The notes below the pieces were generated by a model. That model did not search any database. It was not told the DNA's origin and saw nothing but the letters and a program-made list of their open reading frames with translations. A program made the position numbers and the translations under genes. A DNA stretch of 56,728 bases from Ignavibacteria bacterium (GTDB lineage Bacteria > Bacteroidota > Ignavibacteria > Tepidaquicellales > OLB5). The stretch is from the NCBI GenBank assembly GCA_030835085.1, contig JAUQWQ010000038.1:1-56728 (forward strand), in the 5' to 3' direction. Position 1 is the stretch's first letter; each line of letters begins with the position of its first letter. Below are positions 32,005 through 41,364 of the stretch, piece after piece.

Positions 32005-34952
32005 TATAGCTTATAAGCTTTAAATAAATACCCAAAAAATTGCTCAACAAATAGAGCTATTTTATCAACATCATCTTCAACTTTCATAATTGCAAAATAT
32101 ACAGCTTGCCTTAAATCCCGTAATTCGTTTTCACTACTTTTCCAGTATGGATATTTAATGAATGCTTCTTTAATTGTCCTTGCAATTACTTCCGGTGTAG
32201 TAAATCCTTTTTCAGTTAAAAGTAAATAAACAAAATAAGTAATTTCATCAAAGTTCTTTTCCGCCATTTCCTTTTGCTGTTCAAGAGAACGCTCGATAAG
32301 TGATTCCAGCCTTGCCAATGTTTCCTGAGTAGTATCCTGTTTATCTTCGTAATCCTCCTGAATACGTTCCGCCTTCTCTTTCATTGAAAGAAGGAGCAAA
32401 GGTTTCTCTCCTGTATCTACAAAATATTCAATACTTTTTACAAGGTTAATTACCTTTGTATCATCAGGTTTTTTATTCCTTTTGATTTCATCTAATGTAT
32501 TTTCATTTATTTCAAATATTTCGGTAATTTCATGATTCAAACCTTCAATAACAGTTTGCTTTTTTATAAGTTCTTCTGTTTTTCTTAACACTTCCCTATC
32601 TACGTAAATCCTGTCTGAAAATGCATTCTTAACTATCAGATACATATTTGTTAGAATATTATAATTATCCAAGTACGGAAGCAGGAATTTATCAGGTGAA
32701 ATAATCTCATACAATATTTCTAATTGTTTATACAGGGTAAAGAATTCAGCCCTTTTTGATTTATCTTTGAAATATTGAATCAGCTTATCTGTAGTTCTAT
32801 CAGTCCAGGGGTTTTCAGTAAGTTTAAGATACGGCTCACCTTCTTCAGTAATTTTCTGCTTAAACAAATTCTTTAATAACTCAATATCCTTAACAATTGC
32901 ATTTACTTCATCAGAATCAAAAGATAAAGCTTTTTCAAGTTTATCAAATATACCGATGAAATCTAAAACAAATCCATGAGGCTTCTTAATACCCCTTACT
33001 TCATCTTCAAATGGACGGTTTACTCTGGCAATTGCCTGTAGAAGTGTATGGTCACGCATAGGCTTATCAAGATACATAGCGTATAAAACCGGAGCGTCAT
33101 ATCCTGTTAAAAGCTTTTCAGTTACAATTAGTATTTTAGGGAAAATATCAACTTTTGCAAAATCTTTCCTAATTTGTTTCTCTTCCTTTTCTTCAATGTG
33201 ATACTTTTTCAATAGTTCCGTATCATTATGATTAGCAGTATATACAACTTTTGAATATTCAGGTGGCAGGTATTTATCTAAAGCCTCTTTATACATAGCG
33301 CAGGCTTCCCTATCAACAGCAACAAGAAATGCTTTATAATTTAAAGGCTCAATATTTTCAACGTAATGTTTTGCAACATACTGAGCAATTTCATCAACTC
33401 TTTGATGCCCTTTCAAGAATGTTCTGGTTATAACGGCTCTTTGAAGGATTTTGTTTAATTCCTCAATATCACTTATACCCTGAGTTTCAGCAAGCGAAAG
33501 AAATTCCTTTTCAAGCGTTTCCGAAGGCACAAGAAGCTTATTAGGAGCTATTGCATAGTAAAGCGGTAATGTAGTTCCATCACGAATGGAATCAGCTATT
33601 GAATATTTATGCAGGTATCCCTTTTCATCATCAATACCAAATATTTTAAATGTACCTTTTCCATAAGCAGTTAAATCTATCGGAGTGCCGGTAAAGCCGA
33701 TTAAAGTAGCATTAGGTATTGTAGCCATCAAGTATGTGCCTAAATCGCCGCCTGTTGTTCTGTGAGCCTCATCAATCAATACAAATATATTATTACGAAG
33801 GTTAAGAGATTTATCGACCTTATCAAACTTGTGAATCATGGAAACGATAATACCCCTGTAATCCTTTTCAAGTAATTTATCAAGATGATTTCTGTTTCTA
33901 ACTAATTCAACTGCACCTATTCCCATAGATTCAAGATTCCTTACCATTTGGTCTTCAAGCTCATTTCTATCAAGAAGTATCAAAACAGTAGGCTTCTCAG
34001 CTTCAGGTGCTTTATACAGCATTTCAGCGGTTTTAATTATCGTAAAAGTTTTACCGCTTCCCTGAGTATGCCAAACAAGACCTCTTTGTTTCCGTTTATC
34101 TAAAGCCCTGTTTACGCATAATTCAACAGCTTTTGTTTGATGCTGCTTTAAAATGTATTTACTGAGTTCTTCATCCTTTTCGACAAAAAGAATAAAATCC
34201 TTGATTATGGAAAGTATATTATTGATATCACAAAAACTCTTAATTTTTGCTTCAAGGTTACCAATTTCCTCATGTTTCCAATTGAAGATATTACGTCTGC
34301 TTAAATTCCATGTTACACCATAAGAAAACCCAAGGGATTCAGTTGCAGTAAATAACTGTTTAGGAATCATCATTTCAGGGGTTTCAATGTGATAACGCCT
34401 AAGCTGGTCAATGCCTATCGCAATTGCTTCATCCTTAGTTGCATTCTTACATTCAATTACCACAATAGGAATACCGTTAATCAAAAATACAATATCTTCA
34501 CGGTTAGCATAATGACCGTTAAAATAATAATATTCATCCGTCACCTGATAAATATTTGACCCCACCCCTGCCCCTCCCCCAAGGAGAGGGGAATAGTCAA
34601 TTAATTGCAGGTTATACTCTCTGTTATCAGCAGAACTATGAAATGTTTTTTCACCACGCAGATACTTTACAAATTCCCTATTACCTGTTATATAGCCTCG
34701 CAAACCGGAAAGGAGTCTAATAAATTCATCTTTTGTATATTCAATTTTAGGGTTAAATTTTACAGCCAGTTCAAATAATAAACTATCATAAAACAAACTT
34801 GCATGACGGGCTTGCTCTTTTGGCAAGCTATGGCCGGAATCAAAGTTTCTAAACTTTTCAGATTCTGACCTTGATACATAGCTCCAACCGCATTCAGTGG
34901 CATACTGAATAATTCTATCTTGAACGGATTTTTTTTCGGTTGGGTTTGACAT
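32004..34952 (-). CDS. hsdR: Type I restriction enzyme R subunit (second system)
   Basis: The 982-residue HsdR of the island's type I system. Nuclease site: D153 and E167-C-K169 (IPIVVIECKNATK). Motor: Walker A HTQGSGKT (295-302), DEAH (394-397), TGTPI near 421, and GYDAPVLYAMYLDKP with motif VI around ARVNRPFED. It begins nine bases after the STAND gene and is followed by the YgjP-like gene. Residues 121-132 (SPLLGGGAGVGS) look like a translated repeat, inserted in frame before NIYQVTDEYYYFNG, and in the loop of the nuclease domain; the reading frame is intact. Compared with the first HsdR at 5277 it is unrelated beyond the common motifs. Confidence 0.95.
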   Translation of the reverse strand: MSNPTEKKSVQDRIIQYATECGWSYVSRSESEKFRNFDSGHSLPKEQARHASLFYDSLLFELAVKFNPKIEYTKDEFIRLLSGLRGYITGNREFVKYLRGEKTFHSSADNREYNLQLIDYSPLLGGGAGVGSNIYQVTDEYYYFNGHYANREDIVFLINGIPIVVIECKNATKDEAIAIGIDQLRRYHIETPEMMIPKQLFTATESLGFSYGVTWNLSRRNIFNWKHEEIGNLEAKIKSFCDINNILSIIKDFILFVEKDEELSKYILKQHQTKAVELCVNRALDKRKQRGLVWHTQGSGKTFTIIKTAEMLYKAPEAEKPTVLILLDRNELEDQMVRNLESMGIGAVELVRNRNHLDKLLEKDYRGIIVSMIHKFDKVDKSLNLRNNIFVLIDEAHRTTGGDLGTYLMATIPNATLIGFTGTPIDLTAYGKGTFKIFGIDDEKGYLHKYSIADSIRDGTTLPLYYAIAPNKLLVPSETLEKEFLSLAETQGISDIEELNKILQRAVITRTFLKGHQRVDEIAQYVAKHYVENIEPLNYKAFLVAVDREACAMYKEALDKYLPPEYSKVVYTANHNDTELLKKYHIEEKEEKQIRKDFAKVDIFPKILIVTEKLLTGYDAPVLYAMYLDKPMRDHTLLQAIARVNRPFEDEVRGIKKPHGFVLDFIGIFDKLEKALSFDSDEVNAIVKDIELLKNLFKQKITEEGEPYLKLTENPWTDRTTDKLIQYFKDKSKRAEFFTLYKQLEILYEIISPDKFLLPYLDNYNILTNMYLIVKNAFSDRIYVDREVLRKTEELIKKQTVIEGLNHEITEIFEINENTLDEIKRNKKPDDTKVINLVKSIEYFVDTGEKPLLLLSMKEKAERIQEDYEDKQDTTQETLARLESLIERSLEQQKEMAEKNFDEITYFVYLLLTEKGFTTPEVIARTIKEAFIKYPYWKSSENELRDLRQAVYFAIMKVEDDVDKIALFVEQFFGYLFKAYKL
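34557..34592. repeat. Intergenic repeat inserted in frame inside hsdR
   Basis: The plus-strand sequence cccctgcccctcccccaagg and following agaggggaa is the same C-rich/G-rich hairpin family as at 1530, 2370, 12333 and 14336. It codes for SPLLGGGAGVGS in hsdR and fills 12 codons exactly, without shifting the frame. Confidence 0.75.
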
Positions 34953-34961
34953 TAACGTACC

Positions 34962-37166
34962 TTAAATATAATTTTCGTTTAACAATTCTTTATATTGATT
35001 TATTGTCATACTGATTTCATTTCTTTTATCTGTTAAAACTTTAATTTCATTTTCAAGCTCAATTATACTTTTTTTTAGCAATAGAATTCTTTTTTCGTCA
35101 TTACTAAAATCATTTGACAATATTTCACTTATAGGGTTAATTTCATTTGTAACTTGCTTTCCCGTTTTACTTTTATAGATTATATATATACTGATTGTTA
35201 AGACAATTAATGAAATAATGTAAATTAAAACATTAAAATTGAGTATTACTGAGTTAACAATAATTCCAAGAATGCCAACGAACAATAAAGCAAAACCAGT
35301 TTTAGAGAAGTTTAAATTACTTTTCTTATTTTCCTGATTATCGTATTGTAGTTTAACTGTTGGTTTTACAATTTTATCGGTTTTACCCAATCCCAATAAT
35401 TCTTTAGCCTTATCTTCCTTCAAGGAATTAAGATTACTGATTTTCAATTCATTTTCTTTTAAATCTGAATTACAATTATTGAGTTTATCTTCAATCTCTT
35501 GTTTTTGTATTTCCCATTTGCTTTTTATTAAATCTATTTTGAGCTTCACATCTTCTGGATTAATACTATGATAGTATTCCAGAAGCTTAATTTTATATTC
35601 AGATTTTAATGAAAATGAATGTTTATTTTTATCAAAATAATTATCATTATCATTAACAAATTCATTAATGCTAAAAGAATCAATTTCAGAAATAATACTA
35701 TAAGATTTCTGGTTAAAACATTTGAACAATGATAAATTCATCATTTTATTTTTTGTCAAAATATCAGGAAATAAATTCGATATATCTTGGTATAGCTTTA
35801 TCTTATGTCTGAAAGTTTGGAATAATTCAGGTGAACGTTGTTCTGTTGATTTTAATAGTACCTTCTTGATAATTGGATGTAGTATCAAGTTATCTGTTGT
35901 ATCAGATATGTAACGGCAAACTTCATGACACTCTTTTAAGAATTCAAAGGCGTCAATTGCTTGATTTTGGAAAAATACCCGCAAGGTATCAATATTAATA
36001 TATTCTAAGAATGCCGATGCTCTTATCCAATCTTTCTCTATATCTGTTTTCCACCAGAATACCCTGTTTTCCATTAACAAATAATTCAATCCTTCACTTT
36101 TGTTTACACTTTCACACCACATTTCAACTAAATACGGTAGTCCGTCTGTATCAAAAAGAATATTTTCATATTGCTTTTCATCTATGCCTCTCAGCCGCAA
36201 ATAATCCTTTAGTTCTTTTTCAGTAAACCGCTGTATATCTTTTTCAAGCAATAATTGTTTAAAATTATCCCATCTTCTCAATTCATCTGTAAGCAACAAC
36301 CTTTCTCTTCCTGAAATGACAAGTCTAAAATCATAATCTTCTTTTAGTGCCATTATCTTAGGAATAAAATAAAGCAGCCAGTCATTTACATCATCACTCA
36401 CTTTTTCGTATGTATCAATAACCATTATAACTTTAACTGGTTTTTTTGTAAAGTTCTTTCTCCATATTAAACGTGGATAAACAGATTCCTTTAATCCGGT
36501 TATAAAAGCTTTTGTAATTTCAGGTATAGGTTCTTTAATTAAATCTTGTGTGTATTTGTCTTTCCCTTTGGATTCAATAAAATGTTTTTCAGTAATTTCA
36601 TATTCTTCCTTTAAAGCTTCGTATACTGACTTATTATCTTTCTCAGAACCCTGAATATCACCAAAATCAGTTTCAAAACCTGCAAATTCTTTTTCTCCCC
36701 ACTTTAATTTTCCTATCTTTATCTTTGGAAGTGGATATTTTCTCTTACCCTTGTGCTTAACAAGTTTATGCATCTTTTTGAGTATTGCATTAAGCTTTTT
36801 TCTTTCGGCATCATTTAATTGAGCTTCTAATTCGCCTATTCCCTCCCGATACTTTCGTTCAATATCTTTAAGGCTTTCAAAGTCATTATCAAATTTGATA
36901 TTATTCCCTGCTATGCTTTGTGAAAGTTCGGAAACAAATACTGGTACATTATCATAATTTAAATCTTCATTTACTTTAAAATATATAAATTCATCATTTT
37001 CCTTAAGCCTATCTAATACCTTATCAAGTAGAGTAGTTTTACCAACACCACCTATACCATAAAGATTTACAATACTCTTTATATTATGAGAGGTATGATG
37101 TTTTTTGAGCTCTTTATAAAGCTCTTCAGCCTCTATGCTTCTACCAACAAAGTATGATGTGCTCAT
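34962..37166 (-). CDS. STAND-type NTPase with two C-terminal TM helices
   Basis: This 734-residue protein carries a P-loop NTPase of the STAND class: Walker A GIGGVGKT (37-44), Walker B VKVIMVIDTYE (D251), the sensor-like RLVISGRERL (281-290) and a winged-helix GLPY motif (342-345). About 250 residues of helical sequence follow. A coiled coil (about 548-590) leads to two membrane helices at about 623-641 and 645-664 and a second coiled coil (690-725). The layout suggests an infection sensor whose effector acts at the membrane, somewhat like Avs-type proteins, but no known effector domain is present. The start overlaps the preceding gene's stop (ATGA). Function is inferred only from class and context. 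Confidence 0.72.
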   Translation of the reverse strand: MSTSYFVGRSIEAEELYKELKKHHTSHNIKSIVNLYGIGGVGKTTLLDKVLDRLKENDEFIYFKVNEDLNYDNVPVFVSELSQSIAGNNIKFDNDFESLKDIERKYREGIGELEAQLNDAERKKLNAILKKMHKLVKHKGKRKYPLPKIKIGKLKWGEKEFAGFETDFGDIQGSEKDNKSVYEALKEEYEITEKHFIESKGKDKYTQDLIKEPIPEITKAFITGLKESVYPRLIWRKNFTKKPVKVIMVIDTYEKVSDDVNDWLLYFIPKIMALKEDYDFRLVISGRERLLLTDELRRWDNFKQLLLEKDIQRFTEKELKDYLRLRGIDEKQYENILFDTDGLPYLVEMWCESVNKSEGLNYLLMENRVFWWKTDIEKDWIRASAFLEYINIDTLRVFFQNQAIDAFEFLKECHEVCRYISDTTDNLILHPIIKKVLLKSTEQRSPELFQTFRHKIKLYQDISNLFPDILTKNKMMNLSLFKCFNQKSYSIISEIDSFSINEFVNDNDNYFDKNKHSFSLKSEYKIKLLEYYHSINPEDVKLKIDLIKSKWEIQKQEIEDKLNNCNSDLKENELKISNLNSLKEDKAKELLGLGKTDKIVKPTVKLQYDNQENKKSNLNFSKTGFALLFVGILGIIVNSVILNFNVLIYIISLIVLTISIYIIYKSKTGKQVTNEINPISEILSNDFSNDEKRILLLKKSIIELENEIKVLTDKRNEISMTINQYKELLNENYI

Positions 37167-37675
37167 TTCTTAATCTTGTTTAGCTGTTTTACAATATTAG
37201 ATAATTTTTGCGATAAATTAATTCCATCATACGCTACTTTTGTAACTTCATAATATCTTTCATCCCATTTGAGTTTATGTTCGTTATAGTATTTTACCAT
37301 TTCATGGATTGCTTTCCCTCTAACTTTATCCCATTTTTCTATTTCGAGCAATAATACATCCAAGCCCTTTGTTCTATCTTCGTCAGTCATTATTTGTTTT
37401 AATTGTCTAATATTACCACCAATAGTTCTCAAACTTCCGGTTTTTGTTGACTTCAAAGATTTATTTATATGATTTTCAATCCAAGCAATTCTTGCTTCTA
37501 ATCTGTCACAAATGATAGAATCTATCAAAGGAATTGTTTCTAAAGAATACCCTTTTTCTAATGATACTTTTATTCTACTATACGCTTTTTTATATAGTTC
37601 ATATCTGTCTTTACCTACTGAATTTCCAGGCAGGTTTTCTAATCTAATTTTATTAAATTTTACAATTTCTTCCAT
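37163..37675 (-). CDS. HEPN-like small protein (with R-x4-H motif), paralogue of 40873 gene
   Basis: The ATG at 37673-37675 gives 170 residues (MEEIVKFNKIRLENLPGNSV), starting 14 bp after the mcrC stop. The protein is all-helical and contains R119-G-K-A-I-H124 (EKWDKVRGKAIHEMVKYY), the R-x4-6-H catalytic motif of HEPN ribonucleases. The whole chain is similar to the product of 40873-41364: SLEKGYSLETIPLIDSIIC against SLEKGLYYDAIPIINTVLF, IAWIENHI against IDWIENNI, and IVKQLNK against LVKQLNK. It is the only one of the two with the intact R/H pair. Its stop overlaps the STAND gene's start, so they are translationally coupled. Calling it HEPN is inference from one motif and helicity. Confidence 0.6.
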   Translation of the reverse strand: MEEIVKFNKIRLENLPGNSVGKDRYELYKKAYSRIKVSLEKGYSLETIPLIDSIICDRLEARIAWIENHINKSLKSTKTGSLRTIGGNIRQLKQIMTDEDRTKGLDVLLLEIEKWDKVRGKAIHEMVKYYNEHKLKWDERYYEVTKVAYDGINLSQKLSNIVKQLNKIKK

Positions 37676-37688
37676 GACCTTATTTTTA

Positions 37689-39050
37689 TTAATTGACACC
37701 GCTATTGACATTAAGAAGGGCTTTAATTCTATCTGCAAAATCACTTTCTTTTTCTCTAAATAAAATATTCGCTGGTGTACCAACATTTGCAATCGAACTT
37801 AAATCTATTCCATCAACTATATATTTTGTATTTGATTTATCACTCATAAAAAGTCTGTCTGCCCTATTATTCTCTATTTCCGAAATGTCAAAGTTTGATG
37901 ATAATGGAAATAGTAATCCACCCAACAGAACATTTTTATAATGATGCAAGTAGTTAATATAAGTATGAATCTGAAAAAAATCTGTTCTGTCATAATCTTT
38001 AGGAATAAACCGCATTAACTTATATTTTGCGTCAAAAACTAATACATCATTATTCTTTTCAAAAACTATATCTGGGATTAGTGTCCTGTAAAATTTCTTT
38101 CCTTTATAGGCTGTAAGCTTTTCATTCTTCAATGACCAGCCATGTTTTGTAAGTACTCGTTTAAGTAATGATTTTAGATACATTTCCCATATTTCCGCCA
38201 TATCAATAAAAAAGCTAAACGAGTCTTTTGATTTATTTGGATTCTCTACACCAATGTTTTTACGTCTTATGATGTCCCATGATAAATCAACAAGCGGCTT
38301 GTATGCTTTATAAATATCCTTATAAATAATTTTATGGTATTCCCTTTCAGTTACATGACTTTTAATGAATTCCTGCATATATAACTGCTCTATCGCATCT
38401 TTTGCGTTTGCTGGGTAATTACATTCTACTAATCTGAAATTTTGAAGCAAAATCAAATACGATTGACTTAATATTTTTGCAACGGTTACATCAAGGGCTT
38501 TTTCGGTATAATTACTAATTAGTTTTTTTTCAGTATATAAGGGGTATATAGACTTTCTGATGTTAATTTTACCTTTTATTACTGTACCTTTATGAGTCAA
38601 TTTTATATTATGTTTAGGCAAACCGTGAATATTTGCTTTAGCAAGTAAATTTAACCACAAAAATGAGATTACTTTTTTAATTAAATATTGAAGGTTATCG
38701 TGCTTTGTCAATAATGATTTCGAATCAGTAAACCGTATTTTAAATATTTCTTCAAGCATTCTGAACAAAAATAAATCTCCAAATCTTGGGTTAATTTTAA
38801 TTTTGTAATTCTTACCCTTATGTTCGAATATTGCCTCGCCTACAAACCTGCCAGCATACCATTTTGAATCAGAGTAATTAAAATATGCTATTTGCGAATC
38901 ATCTTCCCGTTCATAACTACTTGAGAAGTTAAAGAAATCCCACTTAGCAGAATTTTGAATGAAATACATAATTGCTTCACTGTGTCCTTCTTGGTTATTG
39001 AACACACTGCAATCATTAGCTTCAATCAATATAAAACTTGAGTTATCCAT
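37689..39050 (-). CDS. mcrC: McrC-like nuclease subunit of type IV restriction system
   Basis: McrC joins the McrB GTPase ring and cuts DNA that carries modified cytosine. The 453-residue protein has the McrC pattern: an N-terminal part that docks to McrB (1-110) with YAGRFVGEAIFEHKGKNYKI, a helical region, and a C-terminal PD-(D/E)xK nuclease with E287 in AEIWEMYLKSL, D327 in LIPDIVFEKNN and D340-A-K342 in VLVFDAKYK. All catalytic residues are present. It begins two bases after mcrB and is followed by the small HEPN-like gene. It lacks the start region similar to E. coli McrC but is normal for the wider family. Confidence 0.92.
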   Translation of the reverse strand: MDNSSFILIEANDCSVFNNQEGHSEAIMYFIQNSAKWDFFNFSSSYEREDDSQIAYFNYSDSKWYAGRFVGEAIFEHKGKNYKIKINPRFGDLFLFRMLEEIFKIRFTDSKSLLTKHDNLQYLIKKVISFLWLNLLAKANIHGLPKHNIKLTHKGTVIKGKINIRKSIYPLYTEKKLISNYTEKALDVTVAKILSQSYLILLQNFRLVECNYPANAKDAIEQLYMQEFIKSHVTEREYHKIIYKDIYKAYKPLVDLSWDIIRRKNIGVENPNKSKDSFSFFIDMAEIWEMYLKSLLKRVLTKHGWSLKNEKLTAYKGKKFYRTLIPDIVFEKNNDVLVFDAKYKLMRFIPKDYDRTDFFQIHTYINYLHHYKNVLLGGLLFPLSSNFDISEIENNRADRLFMSDKSNTKYIVDGIDLSSIANVGTPANILFREKESDFADRIKALLNVNSGVN

Positions 39051-39052
39051 TT

Positions 39053-40831
39053 CTAAGGATAATATATTTTATAAAGTTCGTTAATTTTTTCATTTCTAGA
39101 TTCTGTTTCCATGTTACCAAGAAAGGCATTTAGCATCGGTTTTAAGGAAATATCCCATAGTATTTGAGCGGGACCGTTATCTCTGTAAAACTGTTTATTC
39201 ATTCTCTTTTTGCCTTTAATGTCTTTGTACGTTTTATAAATATTTACAATTTCTGCAAAAAAGGTGTGGCCTATTTGATATTGCTCTCCAAGTTCTGGAA
39301 TTTTACAAATAGCTTTATTTAAAGATTCAGCATTAATAATGAACTGCTCAATTTCCTCATCTTTTATTTTCGTTTCTAATTCAAGATTCTTTATATTAAT
39401 AATTTGCAACAACTTATCACTATCAAATCCATAAAAGAACCATAAAAATCTACGCCTTAATGCAAAATCAATCCTTTCCAAAGAAAAATCTATTTCGTTC
39501 ATTGTCCCTATGAGATATAGATTGTCGGGTATAGTCAGTTCTAAATTAACTTGACCTCCAATACATAATTCAATGGCTTTTTCACGGTTTTCCATTGCCG
39601 AAAATACTTCCCCAAACAACTTAGATAAATCTACCCTGTTTATTTCATCAAGTATTAAAATATGCGGATATTTATTTTTTTCGTTTAAAACAGCCTCAAT
39701 TATTTCAAATAATTTACCTTTTACTACTTCTGTAGCATTATTTCTTAATTGAACACCGGCAATAAAATCCTCATAGGAATAATTTTGATGCAATTGCAAC
39801 GAATGTATATTCCTGTTAATAATATCCACTTCACCTTTAAAATATTTCAATATGTTTTCTTTATTTCGAAGATATTCCTTTGTAATCAAATTCTCTGCTA
39901 ATGTTCGAGCAGTAAATGTTTTACTTGTTCCAGGGGGACCGTATAAAATAATAGCCTTTTTATACTGTAATGCCTGAATCTCATCAAAGGAATTTTGGGT
40001 TTTTGAATAATTCCAAGCTCTTTGATACTTTTTTTCATAAAAATCAAAATCAGGGTTTTTTGTAATTTCTCCCAGTTTAGTACGTATCATAAATACTTTT
40101 TCATCTGAATTTATTTCTTCATTATTTTGTTCTTTTTCACTTAATAAGCCTTCAAAAGTACTAATAATTTTTTCTTTGTGATTATCAGAAGCAATACGCT
40201 CATATTTTTCAGGGAAACTTAAATATAGAAGCACATTGCACATTGCAATTGTTCTATCAGGTAAGTTTTTCTTGAATTCATCCGGTAAAGGGTATTCTTT
40301 AGTTTCAATTTCATATTTTTTGAATAAACATATTTTCTCAATCCAATTGTTAATTGACTTGGTGTCAGAGATTTCCTTTTTCTCAATTTTAGACCTCAAG
40401 AATTTGAGTAGATGCAGGTTAAAGCTGACTTCCCAATACTTATTATTCTTATGGTACATACCGGCACTACCAAAACCATCCACAAATACATCTTTCAATT
40501 TGTCATCATCAGGAATATCTAATGTTCGTCTCACTATACGCTTTTTCGTTTTAATTAAAATATCATCGACGGCAAATGCCCACAACCATTCAGCATGAGC
40601 GAAAACTAAGCGTGTTTGATAATCAGCATCCTTAAATTGACCCTTTACTTTTTCTCCGAAACCACCTTCACCATCATCATAATTTTCAACGTAGTTTTTT
40701 ATACAATTATCAATTGCCGAGACAGTTAAAATACCTTTATCATCTGTAAGAATACTGTTTGTTTTTAAAATAAACTCACTCTCAAATAAATTAAATAAGC
40801 TGTAAATATTTTCAAAGTCTTTATTTTTCAT
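39053..40831 (-). CDS. mcrB: McrB-like AAA+ NTPase subunit of type IV restriction system
   Basis: McrB forms hexameric rings that hydrolyse GTP and move DNA to McrC. The 592-residue protein has an N-terminal part of about 280 residues, which in this family reads the DNA modification and is variable, and then the AAA+ core: Walker A GPPGTSKT (298-305), Walker B LILDEINR (392-399), and the McrB sensor GTMNEIDFSLERIDFALRRR (442-461). The Arg residues of IDFALRRRF are the usual arginine finger region. The N-terminal domain (YVENYDDGEGGFGEKVKGQF) is unrelated to any known EVE, YTH or DUF3578 domain that I can see, so its target is unknown. It starts 41 bp after the small gene at 40873. Confidence 0.92.
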   Translation of the reverse strand: MKNKDFENIYSLFNLFESEFILKTNSILTDDKGILTVSAIDNCIKNYVENYDDGEGGFGEKVKGQFKDADYQTRLVFAHAEWLWAFAVDDILIKTKKRIVRRTLDIPDDDKLKDVFVDGFGSAGMYHKNNKYWEVSFNLHLLKFLRSKIEKKEISDTKSINNWIEKICLFKKYEIETKEYPLPDEFKKNLPDRTIAMCNVLLYLSFPEKYERIASDNHKEKIISTFEGLLSEKEQNNEEINSDEKVFMIRTKLGEITKNPDFDFYEKKYQRAWNYSKTQNSFDEIQALQYKKAIILYGPPGTSKTFTARTLAENLITKEYLRNKENILKYFKGEVDIINRNIHSLQLHQNYSYEDFIAGVQLRNNATEVVKGKLFEIIEAVLNEKNKYPHILILDEINRVDLSKLFGEVFSAMENREKAIELCIGGQVNLELTIPDNLYLIGTMNEIDFSLERIDFALRRRFLWFFYGFDSDKLLQIINIKNLELETKIKDEEIEQFIINAESLNKAICKIPELGEQYQIGHTFFAEIVNIYKTYKDIKGKKRMNKQFYRDNGPAQILWDISLKPMLNAFLGNMETESRNEKINELYKIYYP

Positions 40832-40872
40832 TATATAGTTATAGTAATATTAATTATTGTACAATTATGTTT

Positions 40873-41364
40873 TTACTTATTTAATTGCTTAACAAGCTTT
40901 CTCAACCTGTTAAGTAGTTTAAAACCTTCTATTGCACTCACTTCGCATGGGTCTGATTTCAATTGTTCAATGATATCTTTTTCATAGTTCTCTTCCATTT
41001 CCGAAACAACTGCTGATGATTCGTAACTCCATTTTTCAATTTTATCAATTAGCCTTTCCAAGCCAATAGACTTGTCTTTCTTTGTTAGTATTCCACTTAA
41101 ATGTTTTGTAGCCTGTGAGACGGTTCTTGAGAAAAAAATTGTCCCGCCATTTTTAAAGATATTATTTTCAATCCAATCAATTCGTTCTTTCATTGTTTCA
41201 AACAAAACAGTATTGATAATCGGGATTGCGTCATAATACAATCCTTTTTCTAATGATTGCATAATTTGGTTAAATTCCAATGAATTTTTTTTACTTCTTT
41301 TAGGATTACTATCCTTTAAAATTTTATCAATCCCATCAATTTTAATATTCTTCTTGTCACTCAT
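40873..41364 (-). CDS. HEPN-like small protein without the R-x4-H motif, paralogue of 37163 gene
   Basis: A 163-residue helical protein directly downstream of hsdS, ATG overlapping the hsdS stop by four bases. It aligns end to end with the 37163 product: SLEKG (38-42), IPIINTVLFETMKERIDWIE against IPLIDSIICDRLEARIAWIE, GLERLIDKIEKWSYESSAVV against GLDVLLLEIEKWDKVRGKAI, and KLVKQLNK at the end. Where the other has R-G-K-A-I-H, this one has S116-S-A-V-V-S121, so the putative active site is gone. A partner or antitoxin-like role for the inactive copy is possible but not shown. It lies between the type I specificity gene and the mcrB gene. Confidence 0.62.
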   Translation of the reverse strand: MSDKKNIKIDGIDKILKDSNPKRSKKNSLEFNQIMQSLEKGLYYDAIPIINTVLFETMKERIDWIENNIFKNGGTIFFSRTVSQATKHLSGILTKKDKSIGLERLIDKIEKWSYESSAVVSEMEENYEKDIIEQLKSDPCEVSAIEGFKLLNRLRKLVKQLNK

